Positions 46,906 through 59,784 of a DNA stretch of 64,000 bases are shown piece by piece. A program made the translations under genes and the position numbers. The notes beneath the pieces are model-generated. The model was not told where the DNA came from. It saw nothing but the letters and a program-made list of their open reading frames with translations, and made no database searches. Every line of letters begins with the position of its first letter. Positions within the stretch are counted from its first letter, which is position 1. This DNA is from Sinotaia quadrata (taxonomy: Eukaryota; Mollusca; Gastropoda; Architaenioglossa; Viviparidae), in NCBI GenBank assembly GCA_028829895.1, contig CM054177.1, positions 37,230,564-37,294,563 of the forward strand, given 5' to 3'.

Positions 46906-47970
46906 ACGAGGCAGTACATTGGAGAATATGAAAAGCACGGGAACATGGTGGTGGTAGTGGGGACAATGAAAAACAAGAGAATATTGTCGAAAACAAGAGA
47001 ACATAGTGACAAAATCGGAAAACATAATGGAACAATATGGATTTTGCAGGATTTTCGCTGATTCGCCATCTTTCAAAGTAACTTCTCGATTTTCCATTTC
47101 TAACAGTATGGTTCCATGAAGGCAGCCCCAATTTTCACAAAAGCAATTCTTAGCACCACTTAAGTATTTGTTTCTTAAATTCTCATTTATAAACTGAAGA
47201 TCTGTGTAAAATTACCTCATTCTCAGCTAATACATCTGTGTAGTTAAGGTATTAATATATTGTGCGTCAGTTCATAGAATAAAGGGACATAATTGAAAAA
47301 GGACTGTAATTAAAAATAATGCCAGAATTTATTAAATAATCTTTACATACAGTTTTGAGGTATACAGTATATTAAACTAAAGTTTTAAAGTATGGTTTCT
47401 AAAGACATATAAATAATTATTGCTTTTGCTGCTTTTCTGTATTTAACCAAGAAAATAAAATGCATTCACACAAGCCAGGTGGGGTGTGGGGGCGGGATGC
47501 CAGGGGTTGGAATCCCAGAATAGAATGAGGTCCTTCCAGACCGAGAACGTTCTAAGACGAAACATTCTAAGCAAGCTCTGAGCACAAAGGAAGCTAACGC
47601 AACCACCACCACCACCTTTGCGTCATTTACTGGAGATTGACGTAAGCACTTCATTCTGAAAAAAAGTTGACCTGTCATTGAAAGAGACATTAGGCTAATC
47701 TATATAGGATTCATTGAAATCAGCAGGTTTTAGTTTATTAACTCAAAGATTTAGATTTTAGCGTATCAGTCAATGAAACATTAGAACTGGAATATTTGTT
47801 TGCAGTTCAATGAAATAAGCAGAAGTTTACGCAATTTACTGAAAGATTTTAGCAAACCTTCTTCTGACAGAGATGACCTGAAATATGCAGATGTTCTTAT
47901 TCATTTGACTACACGTTTTCTATTTTTTACAGTTTGTTGCTTGAAATATTAGGGCATATGGCATTAGTTC
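46906..47970. other. Spacer, nothing recognised
   Basis: Three minus-strand ORFs at 46838-47131 overlap each other and are not convincing. A more GC-rich patch at 47470-47660 has no recognisable element. Confidence 0.5.
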
Positions 47971-47974
47971 AAAT

Positions 47975-48130
47975 ATGTACAGGTACGTTGCGTATAGAAA
48001 TATCCACAGGTATTTCATTACAGAAGTATCAAAAAGGTGCATCATTACAGGAATATCCACAGGTACGTCATTACAGGAATATCCTCAGTATGTCGTGTGC
48101 AGAAAGGTACGTCGTGTGCAGAAAGATGTA
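47975..48130. repeat. About 25-bp tandem repeat, 5 copies
   Basis: GGTACGTCATTACAGGAATA followed by TCCAC recurs with variants, ending in CGTGTGCAGAAAG twice. It explains three overlapping ORFs. Confidence 0.85.
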
Positions 48131-48224
48131 GATTTATTTACCAGAATGATGCTGTGAGTATTCTCTACCTGTGTGCCTTTGTGTTCCACTTACACTCTAA
48201 GTCTAAGCTGATACTACTGACCTT

Positions 48225-48560
48225 TCTTAGGGATTCTCGGCTAACCTAATAGTTATATTTGTAAAAGAGTATTTATGTCTGATATTTCTCGACTAATCCA
48301 ACAGTTATATTTGTAAAATAGTATTTATGTCTGATATTTCTCGGCTAACCTAATATTATATTTGTAAAATAGTATTTATGTCTGATATTTACCGACTAAT
48401 CCAACAGTTATATTTGTAAAATAGTATTTATACCTTATAACCTTATATTTCTCGGCTAACCAACAGCAGTTAGTAAAATAATATGTATGCCTGATATTTC
48501 CTTGGCTAGCTAACCCAACATTTATGGCTGTATAATAGTATTCATACCTGATATTTGTTT
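48225..48560. repeat. 50-53-bp tandem repeat, about 6 copies
   Basis: GTATTTATGTCTGATATTTC, TCGGCTAACC and TATATTTGTAAAATA recur from 48225 to 48560. Confidence 0.9.
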
Positions 48561-48919
48561 TTAAATGTTATTACTTCTCGAAGCAAAGTGGACCGTGGGT
48601 AGCTATTTTATCTTTTGCAGGTGTCGGTGACACTCAGAGCACTATAAACATGTCAAATTACATCTGTAGAACTTAAATGGGATACGAGGTACGCAATAAT
48701 ATAATTATTAATTCTGTACTACTTTTTTTATGCAGCTATTAACATTCCATGGTAGACCGTATTGCACTTTATTGTTCCATAATAGGCCAATAAAACAGCT
48801 TTTGAGCGTCATAAATTATTCTTTTTCTCTTCCACTCGATCTCTGGTTTACGCCTGTTGTATGTAGCTTTCTTTGTATAGCAATTTCTCTCAAGACTCTC
48901 TTTTCTCGCTCTCCGTTTA
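48561..48919. other. Spacer, nothing recognised
   Basis: ORFs on both strands (48730-48927 and 48769-48951) overlap and have no motif. Confidence 0.4.
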
Positions 48920-49870
48920 TAGACTAAACGTTTCTCTCTAAAATAGGGCACTGTTTTCTATTTGTAGGGCACTAGATTTTCTCTCTAAAATGCGCAAGAT
49001 TATCTCTGTATAGTGCGCAAGATTATCTCTGTATAGGGCGCTAGTTTCTCACTTATTCTTTATAGTGCACGACTTTTTTTCTTTACAGAATGTTAGATTC
49101 GCTTTCCCATCCCCTCTCTTGCTCTTTACAGGACAATAGAGTTTTGTTCTCTTTACAAGACACTAGAGTCTTGTTCTCTTTTTAGAGTACTTACATTTTA
49201 CTCTATCTCTGTAAAAGTGTGTGTGTACAATCAGTGTATTGTCTCTCTAATCTCGTGCATCTAGAGTGTCTTATTATCTCTCCTCTCTCGTGAGTGTACA
49301 ATAAGTATCTTATCTCTCCTCTCTCGTGCATGTACAATCAGCGTCTTGTCTCTCTTATCTCTTGGGTGTACAATCAGTGTATTTTCTCACCCATCTTGTG
49401 CACATACAATCTGTGTCTTGTCTCTCCTCTCTCGCGCATTTACAGACAATATATTGTCTCTCATATATTGTGCGTGTACAATCAGTGTCTTTTTCTCTCT
49501 TATTTTGTTCGTGTAAAAGCAGTGTGTTGTCTCTCCTGACTTGTGCGTGTACAGTTATTGTCTTATCTCTCCTGTCTTGTGCATGTACAATCAGAGTCTC
49601 GTCTCTCTTATTTCGTACGTGTACAATCAGTATCTTAAATATCTCTTGTGTGTATAGTGTCTTATCTCTCCTAACTTGCGAATGTGCAGTGTCTTTTCTT
49701 TCTTATCTCGTGCGTGTACAGTCAGTGTCTTGTCGCTCCTATCTTGTGCTTGTACAATCAGTGTCTTGTCTCACTTATTTCGTGTGTGTACAATTAGTGT
49801 CTTATCTCTCCTCACTTGTGCTTGTTCAGTTCAGTGTTTTATTTCTCCTATCCTGTGTTATATAGCTTAA
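48920..49870. repeat. About 33-36-bp tandem repeat, more than 20 copies
   Basis: Early units are GGGCACTAGWTTTCTCTCT-like. From 49210 the unit is TGTACAATCAGTGTCTTGTC followed by TCTCCTCTCTYGTGC. The cysteine/serine/leucine-rich ORFs here (up to 179 codons) are repeat-derived. Confidence 0.9.
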
Positions 49871-50085
49871 GCCTAACTGTCATTTATTATATCGATTAGG
49901 CCAAATTGATGACGACAAATAATTTCCAACTGGCCCCATTCTTTCAGTGTTATCCAGTAACTAATGCAAACGTGGCTCGTATCTATTCGTCTAATAAATC
50001 TATAAATATACCGCTGCACAACATGCACGAGCAAAAGTTTACGCAGAAAAATGACTAGCCACACACGAAGTGACATACACACTAT

Positions 50086-50215
50086 ACATCTGATTCACAC
50101 CTTAATTAAACAGCGTCCTTGACTTAGAGCCATGCATCAAACCAACACTATACATCTGATTCACACCTTAATAAACAGCGTCCTTCACTTAGAGCCATGC
50201 ATCAAACCAACACTG
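50086..50215. repeat. 66-bp tandem duplication, nearly identical
   Basis: CACTATACATCTGATTCACA to GAGCCATGCATCAAACCAA occurs twice, differing by one indel and one or two substitutions. Confidence 0.95.
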
Positions 50216-50389
50216 TCAAGCAGACTGTTTTGGCACGTATAAGATCTTTGTCCTAAAGCATACAAAGATCAATTTATCAATAGTCATCCAGTAAGTCTTG
50301 CAGACTAAAACTATGTATGAAAATGAAAAACAAATAGCATTCTTTGCATTCCAGTTTTCTTGACTTTGTGGTTATCATGTCTACATGTA

Positions 50390-51010
50390 CTTTCCACTGT
50401 AGTCCTCATATCTACACGTAATAGTTGTATTGGCACTGTGTTTACATGTATAGGTTGTATTTATACTGTGACTCTTGTTTACACGTAATAGTTGTATTGG
50501 CACTGTGATTACATGTATAGGTTGTATTTACTCTGTGACTATCATGTTTACATGTATTGTTGTATTGAAACTATGGCCATCATGTTTAATTATATTGGTT
50601 GTATTGAAAGTGATTCTCATATTTACATATATTGGTTGTATTGACACAGTAGCTATAATGTCTACATTTACTAATTGTACGTGTGGCTATAATGTATGTA
50701 GGTATTGGTGTATTGGGCCACTGGCTATTTGTCTGTAAGTGTTAGTTGTATTGGTTATTAGGTCTGTAAGTATACTGATTGTATTGGTTATTATGCCTGC
50801 AAGTATACTGGTTATATTGGTTATTATGTCTGTAAGTGATGGTTGTACTGGTTATTATGTCTGTAAGTGTTAGTTGTATTGGTTATTATGTCTGTAAGTA
50901 CTGGTTTAATTGGTTATTATGCCTGTAAGTGATGGTTGTATTGGTTATTATGCCTGTAAGTGATGGTTGTATTGGTTATTATGCCTGTAAGTGATGGTTA
51001 CATTGGCTCT
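50390..51010. repeat. 30-55-bp TTGTATTGGTTATTATG-type array
   Basis: Left units (about 55 bp) contain TACATGTATAGGTTGTATT. From 50740 the unit shortens to about 31 bp, TTGTATTGGTTATTATGYCT followed by GTAAGTGATGG. Confidence 0.9.
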
Positions 51011-51600
51011 GTAGATATCATATATGTTTGTACTTGCATGATTACATTATATTACCCCTTTGTCTATCCCGACTATATGTATTTCCTAATGTCTATATAT
51101 ACTGACAATTCGGTTGTCATTATTTATTGGTTGTCCAGGCTAATATATTAATATTTGCCATGTTGCTATTCTAACTCTGGGTGTTTACGTTCGTGAATAG
51201 TAGTATATGCGCGCGCGTGTGTGTGTGTATTGACTAAAGTCATGAATATCCCTGAGAGAACTGAAACTCCCAGTTTCCTCGTTCCGAATTGCAGCCACTG
51301 TGGTTGACGACTGATTGATTGAAGGTCAGGACTGCCTCCGACATTCGCTGATTTTCTAGACTAGCTCTAACACCAAGGGAGTTTTAGTTCTGCAGAGAGA
51401 AAGATAATTTCAAATGGGAGGAAAGAGTATGGTGACTGGAGACTGTGTGTTTAGTTTTTCGTCCAGTATACAAACTTGAATTTGATGTGTGTGGACCTTT
51501 AGACAGACAAAGTTCTGGAGCCATGTTTTTTACCACTTCCGGCTGACACAAAACCTTTAGATATTCAGGCCTAGAACACACCGGACTCTGTTTATCATTC
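51011..51600. other. Spacer, with one CG/TG tract
   Basis: ATGCGCGCGCGTGTGTGTGT lies at about 51208-51228. The remainder has no recognisable feature. Confidence 0.5.
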
Positions 51601-51830
51601 CTAGGCGAGCGAGAAAATAGTTTGAATTTTTAATCATTCCATCAGTCGAGTGAGAAAATAGGTTTTTGCATCATTCCCTTAAGCAAGTGAGAAAACAGGC
51701 TTTTGTATCATTTCCTATAGACGAATGTTTATAGGATGATTATATATTTAATGTTTATATATTCACCGGACGAAAGAGGAAAAAAATAGGTGTAAGAATC
51801 ATCCCAACATGCGAGCCACAAAATAAGTTT
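51601..51830. repeat. Degenerate AGYGAGAAAATAGG repeat
   Basis: Four diverged units of about 55 bp carry GAGYGAGAAAATAGGTTTT or similar and ATCATTCC. Confidence 0.65.
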
Positions 51831-52237
51831 ACATACTATTAGGCGAACTATTAATAAGTGTACATACTATTAGGTGAACCATTAATAAGTTTACATACTA
51901 TTAGGCGAAACATTAATAAGTGTATATACGATTAGGTGAACCATTAATAAGTGTATATACGATTAGGCGAACCATTAATAAGTATACATACTATTAGGCG
52001 AACCATTAAGAAGTATACATACTATTAGGCGAACCATTAATAAGTATACATACATTAGGCGAACCATTAATAAGTGTATTTACTATTAGGCGAACCATTA
52101 ACAAGTGTACATACATTAGGTGAACCATTAATAAGTGTACATACATTAGGCGAACCATTAACAAGTGTACATACTATTAGGCGATCCATTAATAAGTGTA
52201 CATACATTAGGCGAACCACAAAATAAGTGTACATGTC
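51831..52237. repeat. 31-bp tandem repeat, about 13 copies
   Basis: AGGCGAACCATTAATAAGTG followed by TACATACTATT recurs with small variants. The minus-strand ORF at 52067-52351 partly follows it. Confidence 0.95.
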
Positions 52238-52582
52238 ATCATGAGAGGCAAACATAAGTATTCTTCCACAAGCTAAGGAACAATGGGCAGGCCAGATGGC
52301 AGAACTAGGGTCTGAGGAACAAAATTCAAATATATGTATTTTCGCATTCACATTCTAGTTCTGTTTTATTACGTCATCACAGTCAGTGTTCTTCTCGCTT
52401 GTTCTTTTATGAATCAGGTTCCTTTTACTTTTCACGACATTTGATTCTTTTGTAAGCCAGATTTAAAAAAAAAAATGTTCCAGTCAAGTGATTCTCACGT
52501 AGTCTTGTTGGCTTTATTATCCGTGAATTTTAAGTGTTCTTGTTAGTTGGTTCTCGCGTAGTCTTGTAGGCATTATTATCCT

Positions 52583-54219
52583 TGTGACACCTCCCTGGGC
52601 ACCCTTCACTCGTAATAATTATTATTTATTAATTAATAACACATAACTAAATACAAATGATTGAGAATTCTAATTTATAGTTATTAATAATTCTCCCACA
52701 AGACCAACATGTCTCTCTCTTGGCGGATTATAAGGGTGTGGTAAATCTCTATTCTGTACACAATAATACCGTCGCATAATATTTCTGCAGGTAGAAACTT
52801 CTTACTAAAGGAGTAATAAACATCTGTCCTTTTTATATTTAACGAGTCCCCAACCAACCACTATTACTCCAACATAAGGTTTTAATATATGGGCAAGAAG
52901 GTTAATAAATTTAACAATAAATTTACTAAATCAACAATCAAATATACACCACATGAATATAATCAAAAAAGCTTTGACATTTACATCACTTCAACGTTTA
53001 ATTACTGCTAGACACTCAATCAGTTTATCCCATCATAGACATCAGCGGCCAAATTAACACACACACATATAATCAAGTTCAAAGATATAATTCATCATAG
53101 AAATGAGAGTGGAGATAATTATTGCCAATGCATATAACCTTTTCAATGATGGCAGCTGTCACTGGCACATGTTCACAATCACGCAGTTTACAACAAATCA
53201 CTTTCTTTTTTATTAGATGATGGTTCAATGTACCCCCTTTTAGTCATGTTTCCAGAATCTTCGATGCGCTCACAAAGCATTCTGTGGAGAATGGTCCAGA
53301 ACTTGACATGCGCTATCAAAGACATCATGAAGAGTGTGTCAGAACTTTTGTGTGTGCTACTCAGCACAACACAAGGAATGTTCAAGAAACTTTCCAGAAT
53401 TCTCAAGACCAAACTTAAGCCTCAATTTTCGCCATATTGACTCTCAAACAGAATTCACAGGGATCAACTTACAGTAACACGTTATTGATAAGTTCTACAA
53501 CAATGCTGGATACACATACCAATGTAATCCAGCAGATCACAGCAGTCCAAAGCAGGCACAAGACTATGAAATAAAAAAGATGCACCCCCCTTCTGCAAAA
53601 AGTCAAACCAAGTCAGCACCAAATTTCCGGCACACTCCATCTCCAAACTCTCCTCTCTCAACCCATTAATCCTGCAACAACACTCACCAGCCCAACACAA
53701 GAAATACATCATCACCCAAAATTCACAAGCACAGTGTACAATGCAATCAAACCAGTGAACATAGAAAGAATGGCCCAACCATATAAGCATTCCCCAATTC
53801 AAATCGCAGATCAACACCAAACATGTACGAAATATCTCGAAGTCCATTCTTTCTTTATCAGTCAGTTAACTTACCATAAGCTAATGATCGCCTATATGAC
53901 CAGACTCAAGTGTTGTGTCAAAATCAAAGTGAGTAATATATAGACTTTCTTCAACAAAGGAACTTTCAGTCCATTCCCATTGGTTGAAATTGTTATGAAC
54001 AAGAAAGATTATTAGTCAGAAAAACTACTCATTCACTTGGAACGGGTTTTCATTGCATCAGCAAGTTCTAGTATATTCTCCACCTGAGTTGTTTACAAAA
54101 CTCTGATACCCACAAACTATCTTTATAAGCAGTGCCCAAGGTCGGGTCACGTTAACATTGGCAACAAAAATATAATTAGTAAGTTTAGAAATAGGGATAG
54201 GCAAATCTACTCCGCCAAT
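52583..54219. mobile_element. LTR-like family D copy 1
   Basis: TGTGACACCTCCCTGGGC opens the stretch. Its last 400 bp (from 53822) match 60982-61384, including AAATAGGGAKRGGCAAATYT at the end. In the second copy the sequence closes with TTTGTCACA, an inverted match to TGTGACA, so the family probably has TG...CA LTR ends. No TSD is found (ATCCT on the left, TTGTG on the right), and the right border here is approximate. The ORFs at 53188-53440, 53482-53847 and 53734-53943 on both strands lack known domains. Confidence 0.5.
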
Positions 54220-54254
54220 TTGTGAATTTTAATTATATTTCATTAGTTGGTTCT

Positions 54255-55947
54255 TGTTACGTGTCCAGTTTTTATTTATAGACCCTGTCTCAGAATTTTA
54301 GAATTTAGGTTAATTAAAATTCGTTCTCCTATCCTGAAACAGACTGGCTGCTCAAATCCGCCCTTCAGTCAAATTTAATGCTTGTAGTTTAAGCCAACAA
54401 ATTTATAGACAGGCAAACTTGCGTACAAAGCACGGATTGGGAAACGTTAAACAATTATAGTTAATTATGAATTCAATCTCCTTTTCTTGACTCATTCACC
54501 CCCACCCAATCCTATAGGTCTGTTTGAATAAAGAACCAACTACAATAATTGTTTTAACAAAATAAAAGGAAATTTAATAAAGTTTAAATAAATAACAAAA
54601 GATATTCAAATTCAGACGACATCAAGTCTCCTAGTACTATGCTATTTGTCTAACACATTAGTGTTCGAATAGATTGCAATAGACTTTATTTAGTTCAAGT
54701 ACACCAGTCTTTGTACTTAGCTGGTTTCTCAAAATGATGATGATAAATGAAGCACGTGGTCCCCAACGAAATCTGCTGGATTTCCGGAAACAACAGCCTA
54801 CTTATCTCCAACTTGGTCGACAGTCGTTCGTCAATTACACCCCACTTCTGAATTACACCAGGAATTCAGACTCAGCCAATTGCTAGACACCAATTGAAGC
54901 AATATACAGGCAAGTTCAGTGGCGGTGAATTTTACGACGATGAAGAATGACCAAAGGTAAAGAAGAACGAGAAAAAAACCCACTCTGGAAATAAATGAAT
55001 CCCTATGAGCAATAGTTCTCACAGTTTCGCAATCCAATACACATGGTTGACAATAGCATAGCTTATTCTTCGACCTTCTTGTGTCTTTACAATAATGTTT
55101 AAATATATAAATAAAGATATAATGTGGTCACGCATGTGCGTTTTAAAATTAACGTACACATGAACATATGAATTTCAAAGAAGCATTTACATTTCAGAAA
55201 TGGAATTCAATAAGAAAAGAATCAATTACAATTTAAAGTTACAATTTAAAATCACGCTTATGTGCTTTACAATTACAAGAATATAATACATGCAAAAATG
55301 AATTTAAATTGTTAGCAAGAATTTTACAAAACGTACACAGACGTTCTGTGATACAAATCAGTTATTTCGAGTTTACAAATTATTGTTTTTCCAATCTAAC
55401 AATTAATTTAAAGGATGTAACATTTAAACTTAGCCACACTTTTATCAAGCCACGTGTTTTGGAGGAAATCGCAATAATACAATTCCTGCAATAAATAACA
55501 TGCATAAATTCACACAACAATAACTTTGAATGAAAATACAAACAATATTTTAAGAAATCGATGTGTTACCTTATTCTATACAACAGTATGATCAAAGCAG
55601 CGGGTCTCTTGTGATCCACGGTATTACAAATGACTTTTACAAATGACTTAGACGCTTGCATCAGTCTGTTCTTTCCTCGTGAATGCGGCTACACGGCACG
55701 ATCGGTGTATTTAAAGGAGTATACGAATTTATGGCGCGAATCATTAGTCACGTGATAACGCTTGGTTCGACCTACAATCAGCCATTGTCTACAATGTTAC
55801 ATAAATGGAGTGAGTTCTCTCTCTCCCTATGAATAGGCGTGTGTATCAGAGCATGACGATTACGTCACTCTTACAAAGAACTGCACCCCAACAAGAAAAT
55901 AACGAATTTAAATGAAAGCAGGTATAATTTGTTTTGACTCTATTACA
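54255..55947. mobile_element. LTR-like family B copy 2 (1693 bp)
   Basis: It starts TGTTACGTGTCCAGTTTTTA and ends TTTTGACTCTATTACA, matching copy 1 at 31078-32565 in several blocks. Flanks GTTCT and GTTTT agree in four of five bases, suggesting a decayed 5-bp TSD. It lies only 36 bp after family D copy 1. Small ORFs (54831-55037, 55309-55494) have no recognised domain. Confidence 0.6.
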
Positions 55948-56029
55948 GTTTTCATATAGTATTGTTGGCAATTTCAAAGTCAGTGGATTTTATAAAGTGC
56001 TACACTCCCATGCTTGTGTATCTTTATTC

Positions 56030-56250
56030 TCTTGCATACTAATTGCATTCATTGTTGTAGAATTATTATTATTCTTGCGCATGGTAATTGTCTTCAATGT
56101 TATAGAATTATTATTATTATTATTGTGCATAGTAATAGCATTCAATGTTATAGAATTATTATTATTATTACTATTATTATTATTGCACATAGTAATAATA
56201 TTCAAAGTTATAGAATTATTATTCATTTACATGCTAGTTACATTTAAAGT
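56030..56250. repeat. (ATT)n-containing tandem repeat, 4 units
   Basis: TTATAGAATTATTATTATTA blocks of varying length alternate with GCRCATRGTAATWG and ATTCAAWGTTATAG. Expansion by triplets keeps ORFs open on both strands. Confidence 0.9.
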
Positions 56251-56489
56251 GTAAGTTTTGTTTCTTTTTAAAATCATTATCAATCCATTTTATATTAAAT
56301 CCTTTAACCAATTAAAAGCAAACAATCGAATAAAGTCCATTTAAAAAAAAAGTGTCTATACCTATTAAAAATTGAAAGAAACCCGTTATTCTGTCCGTTT
56401 CTGTTCGACAGCAGGAAAATAAGCGAATCACATGATCTTCAAGAAATTCTAAATATAGAACTCCCACTTCACGCACTTGACATCAAATA

Positions 56490-56668
56490 TCATTCCTTTA
56501 GAGTGGTTTTACAACTTTCAGTAAATATGTTTTATGTATCATTCCTTTGGAGTGTTTTTTCAACTGTCAGTAAATATGTTTATGCATCATTCCTTTATAG
56601 TGGTTTTTCAACTTTTAATAAATATTTTTATGTATCATTCCTTTAGAGTGGTTTTTCAACTTTTATGT
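56490..56668. repeat. 49-bp tandem repeat, 4 copies
   Basis: TATCATTCCTTTAGAGTGGT followed by TTTTCAACTTT and AAATATGTTTATG recurs four times. Confidence 0.9.
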
Positions 56669-56857
56669 TTTCAAAATTGCCGAAGAAATGAAAATTGTAG
56701 CAAATCCCCCCAAAATAAATAGCTTCTTTTGAAGTCAAACTCGAATCTATTATTGCCTAGTGACCGAAATGTACAACGTCGTTTAAAACACAAAACAAAA
56801 CAAGAAAACCGAAAAATTATATTAATAATGACTTCTGTAAGGTGACGGTGATCAAGA

Positions 56858-57024
56858 AACTACATCTGATACATATGTAGAGTTTTTGTCCTGTAATTGT
56901 AGATCTATACGCCAGGATAATTTAACGCTTCTTCCAAACTACATCTTGATACATATGTAGAGTTTTTGTCCTGTAATTGTAGATCTATACGCCAGGATAA
57001 TTTAACGCTTCTTCCAAACTACAT
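56858..57024. repeat. 79-bp tandem duplication, nearly perfect
   Basis: From AAACTACATCTGATACATAT through GTAGATCTATACGCCAGGAT to AACGCTTCTTCC, two copies differ by a single-base indel. A third copy starts (AAACTACATCTTATG) and stops. Confidence 0.97.
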
Positions 57025-58640
57025 CTTATGTTTGCCTCAATATTCATAAAATGTCCTCCATATTATACTTTAAAATGTAGTTAACAAATTTTAACTAGAT
57101 TACAATCATATAATCCATGTCTTGATAATATATTAGGTAATTTTATTACATTCATTTTGAAAACAGATCCATCAAGTGCAAGGTACTGTCTATTAGTCTA
57201 AATGGGGGCGGGGGTTAATAATAATAAATTCCAATATTTTCAGATTAATTTCACTTATAATAGTAGGAAAATTTTAAAATGATTATATGTCTATTATATT
57301 ATTTATACATGTGAAATTTATTCACCAGAAGAACATTTGAGATGAGCACCGGCCAATTCCACAACTTTACTTACAAAAAATACAACGTCATTAGGCGGCC
57401 TTTACTTTTCTCATCTCTTTGGTATTATACATATTTTATATATATATATATATATATATGCACTTCATTTATGTGTTCAGTCTATAACTTATAATTATTA
57501 CTTTATATATTTTTAATTTCATTTTTATTGTATTACTTTTTAGGTACTGCAGACTCATTTAAAAAGAAAATAAATGAAACAAAATTCTGTGTCATAAATA
57601 CATTGACTTTTTCTCTATGTCTTTAATTAAGAAATAATCAAGGAAGAAAAAACTTCTCTAGCTGTATTAATTAAATAACTAAAACAACTTCAAACTGTAC
57701 AATCATTTAATCAATACAAGGAAGAAAGAACTGCTCTATCTGTATTAATTAAATAACTAAAACAATTTCAAATTATACAAACATTTAATCAATAAATTTT
57801 CACTTCTTTGAAACTATATTTAGTTTTGATGACTTACCTAAAACAATTTACCAGTAAGAGAGTTGTGTATTATATGTTTTCTGTATTCATATTTAAAATA
57901 TTCAAAATGCTGAAGAATGTACCAGAAAATTCTAATTCATGTTCAAAATAAATTTATTAGCAAGTGTTTGTTTAATTAATGAAATATTGTACTATACTAT
58001 TTCATTTCTATTTTATTTTCACAGTAATAAGAATGTCCATTAGTTTTAACCAAATGCTCAGTATATCAAAATGATACTAAAACACTAGTACCATAAGATT
58101 AAGAGTAAGGCCAAATCAAATTTCCAAACATTTATTTTTCCAATGTATTTTTAAAATGATCAGTAGCAATTAATAAGCAAATTGATAAAATAAGCAATAA
58201 AATTACACAAGATCAGTTTCTAATCAACAAAGCATTAATGTTATATATATATATATCGTTAATAGGAGAAGTTAGAGAGTATTTGCAAGATTTAATAATA
58301 AATACTGTTATTTACAACGTTCAAGAATACTTCTTCAAGTTTAAATTGAAATTAAAATTGTTTCTAGTAGGTTACTACTAATAAGAAAAGTTCAGCCATA
58401 TACCCTTAATGTGTAAAATACACTGTCATTGATTTACAGAACAAATTAAAGTTATCTACTCTACAGAATGGAACGTTTAATAGTAGAGATCAATGGTATT
58501 CAATTAACACGGTCTGGTACTACAGATTATTTATATACTTCTTATATGTACTCTTAAACAGAGAGATTTTACTAAAATATCAACTTCAGATATATATTGA
58601 TCTTGCATATTCATTTAATTATTTTATACAATGTCGTGTA
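57025..58640. other. AT-rich spacer with small repeats
   Basis: A (TA)n tract lies at 57436-57460, and an imperfect 79-bp duplication (CAAGGAAGAAAGAACTKCTC with CTGTATTAATTAAATAACTA) at 57640-57797. There is nothing else over 1.6 kb. Confidence 0.6.
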
Positions 58641-58799
58641 CACGGACAGAAGACGAACAACACTAGTTAAACTCTGATGTGGACTGACCCAATTAATAGA
58701 CAGCGGCTTAGGACAGGACCGTCTAAATCGCATTATAGGCACACGGTCAAAGCAGTACACTGGGATCCTACTTTCACATTTTTTTTTCACGCTGATGTA

Positions 58800-59695
58800 T
58801 CCACTCAGAAGCCGCACTAGACTTTTTATCTGAAGATATTCTCGGTCTTGGTCTGCTTCTGAGGGATCTTCCTCTCCTCACTGTCTTCCGGAGAGGGCGG
58901 GGTGTGTGTGGGTGTGTAGGTGTGTCGAGTAGATGTCGATTTTATTTCTCTCCATTGAGTGGCTGGTAGATGGTGTTGTCTCTGTGTATGATTGAAGTTT
59001 GTGGCTCGTTTTCTAGATTGTTGTGGATAAGCAAAAATCTTGTCGTTGTGGTGTCTGGCGTTGATTTCCGGGAGTGTGGATGTCCGTGCTTGTCGCTGGT
59101 GTTTGAGCAGTGTAGACTGTCATATCTCGATCGTTCGTTCTGATGCATGTTGGGTCGGTAGAGGCCGGCTTTAGTCCGGAGTTCCGTTGACTAAATCGTT
59201 GTTGAGTGTTGTTGTCGCCGTTGTTGGTGTGGCGGTGTGGGGATGTTTTACAGAGCTTAGTGTGTATATACGCGCCCGGAATGTTCAACCCCCTCTCTTG
59301 CTAAGTGGTATTGACGCCGTTGTCGGCGCTGTTGTTGTTGTTGTTGTCCCCAGCGTCCGTTGGGATGTATAAGGGCGTGTGCTGGTGGCCACTAAAGGTG
59401 ATCTAGTAGCAGTTGAATCATATCTGCAATGGGGTGATTGTAATATCCCCACGGTATGAACTGTTGCTCACTACCGTCGCCATAGCTGTCGTTGTTGTCG
59501 GCGGTGGTTGTTGTGGTGGCGTTGATGTTGTTGATGCGGTTCCTGTTGTCGCTGTGGTTGATGTTGATTTTGTTGTTGTCGTCTAACGCGTTTTGGTTTT
59601 GGAGTTCCGTTCTGTATATTCTGGTTGTCTGTTGTGGTTGTCGTTGTTGATGCTGTTGTATCCCTTGGAGGTGACTCTGGTAGTGGTGAGAGGGC
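58800..59695 (-). pseudogene. Q/N-rich cargo family, copy 2
   Basis: On the minus strand, from about 59695, this matches 25140-25615 in DNA order: the CCAGAGTCACC start, the CAACAACGACAACCACAACA run, TGGGGATATTACAATCACCC and the CACACTAAG...CTCTGTAA junction. In one ancestral frame both copies give PKxKRxRRQQQ, a Q/H-rich stretch and HHNNHRRQQ. The block WGYYNHPIADMIQLLL is present but shifted to another frame here, so a frameshift separates the two parts. Downstream, beyond the end of copy 1, it continues with GLYRPNMHQNERSRYDS and an Arg/Ser-rich stretch (RRGRSLRSRPRPR). Several stops break it. The TQT region is absent, so it is truncated at its 5' end. The far border near 58800 is not defined. 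Confidence 0.5.
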
Positions 59696-59784
59696 AGGGC
59701 CACTCGTGTTCTTTCGAGTCCTATTTACACAACCACACACTGGAATAAAAGTTGATAGCAAATCACAACATACATAGATTAGCA

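Noticed and set aside
49294..49870. Cysteine- and serine-rich ORF of 179 codons
   Set aside because: Derived from a 33-36-bp TGTACAATCAGTGTCTT array in several frames.
53482..53847. 121-codon minus-strand ORF with hydrophobic cysteine-rich peptide
   Set aside because: Lies inside LTR-like family D, has no recognised domain, and the homologous copy does not cover it, so conservation cannot be shown.
55934..56254. 106-codon leucine/isoleucine-rich ORF
   Set aside because: Produced by (ATT)n expansion; an asparagine-rich ORF is open on the opposite strand over the same bases.
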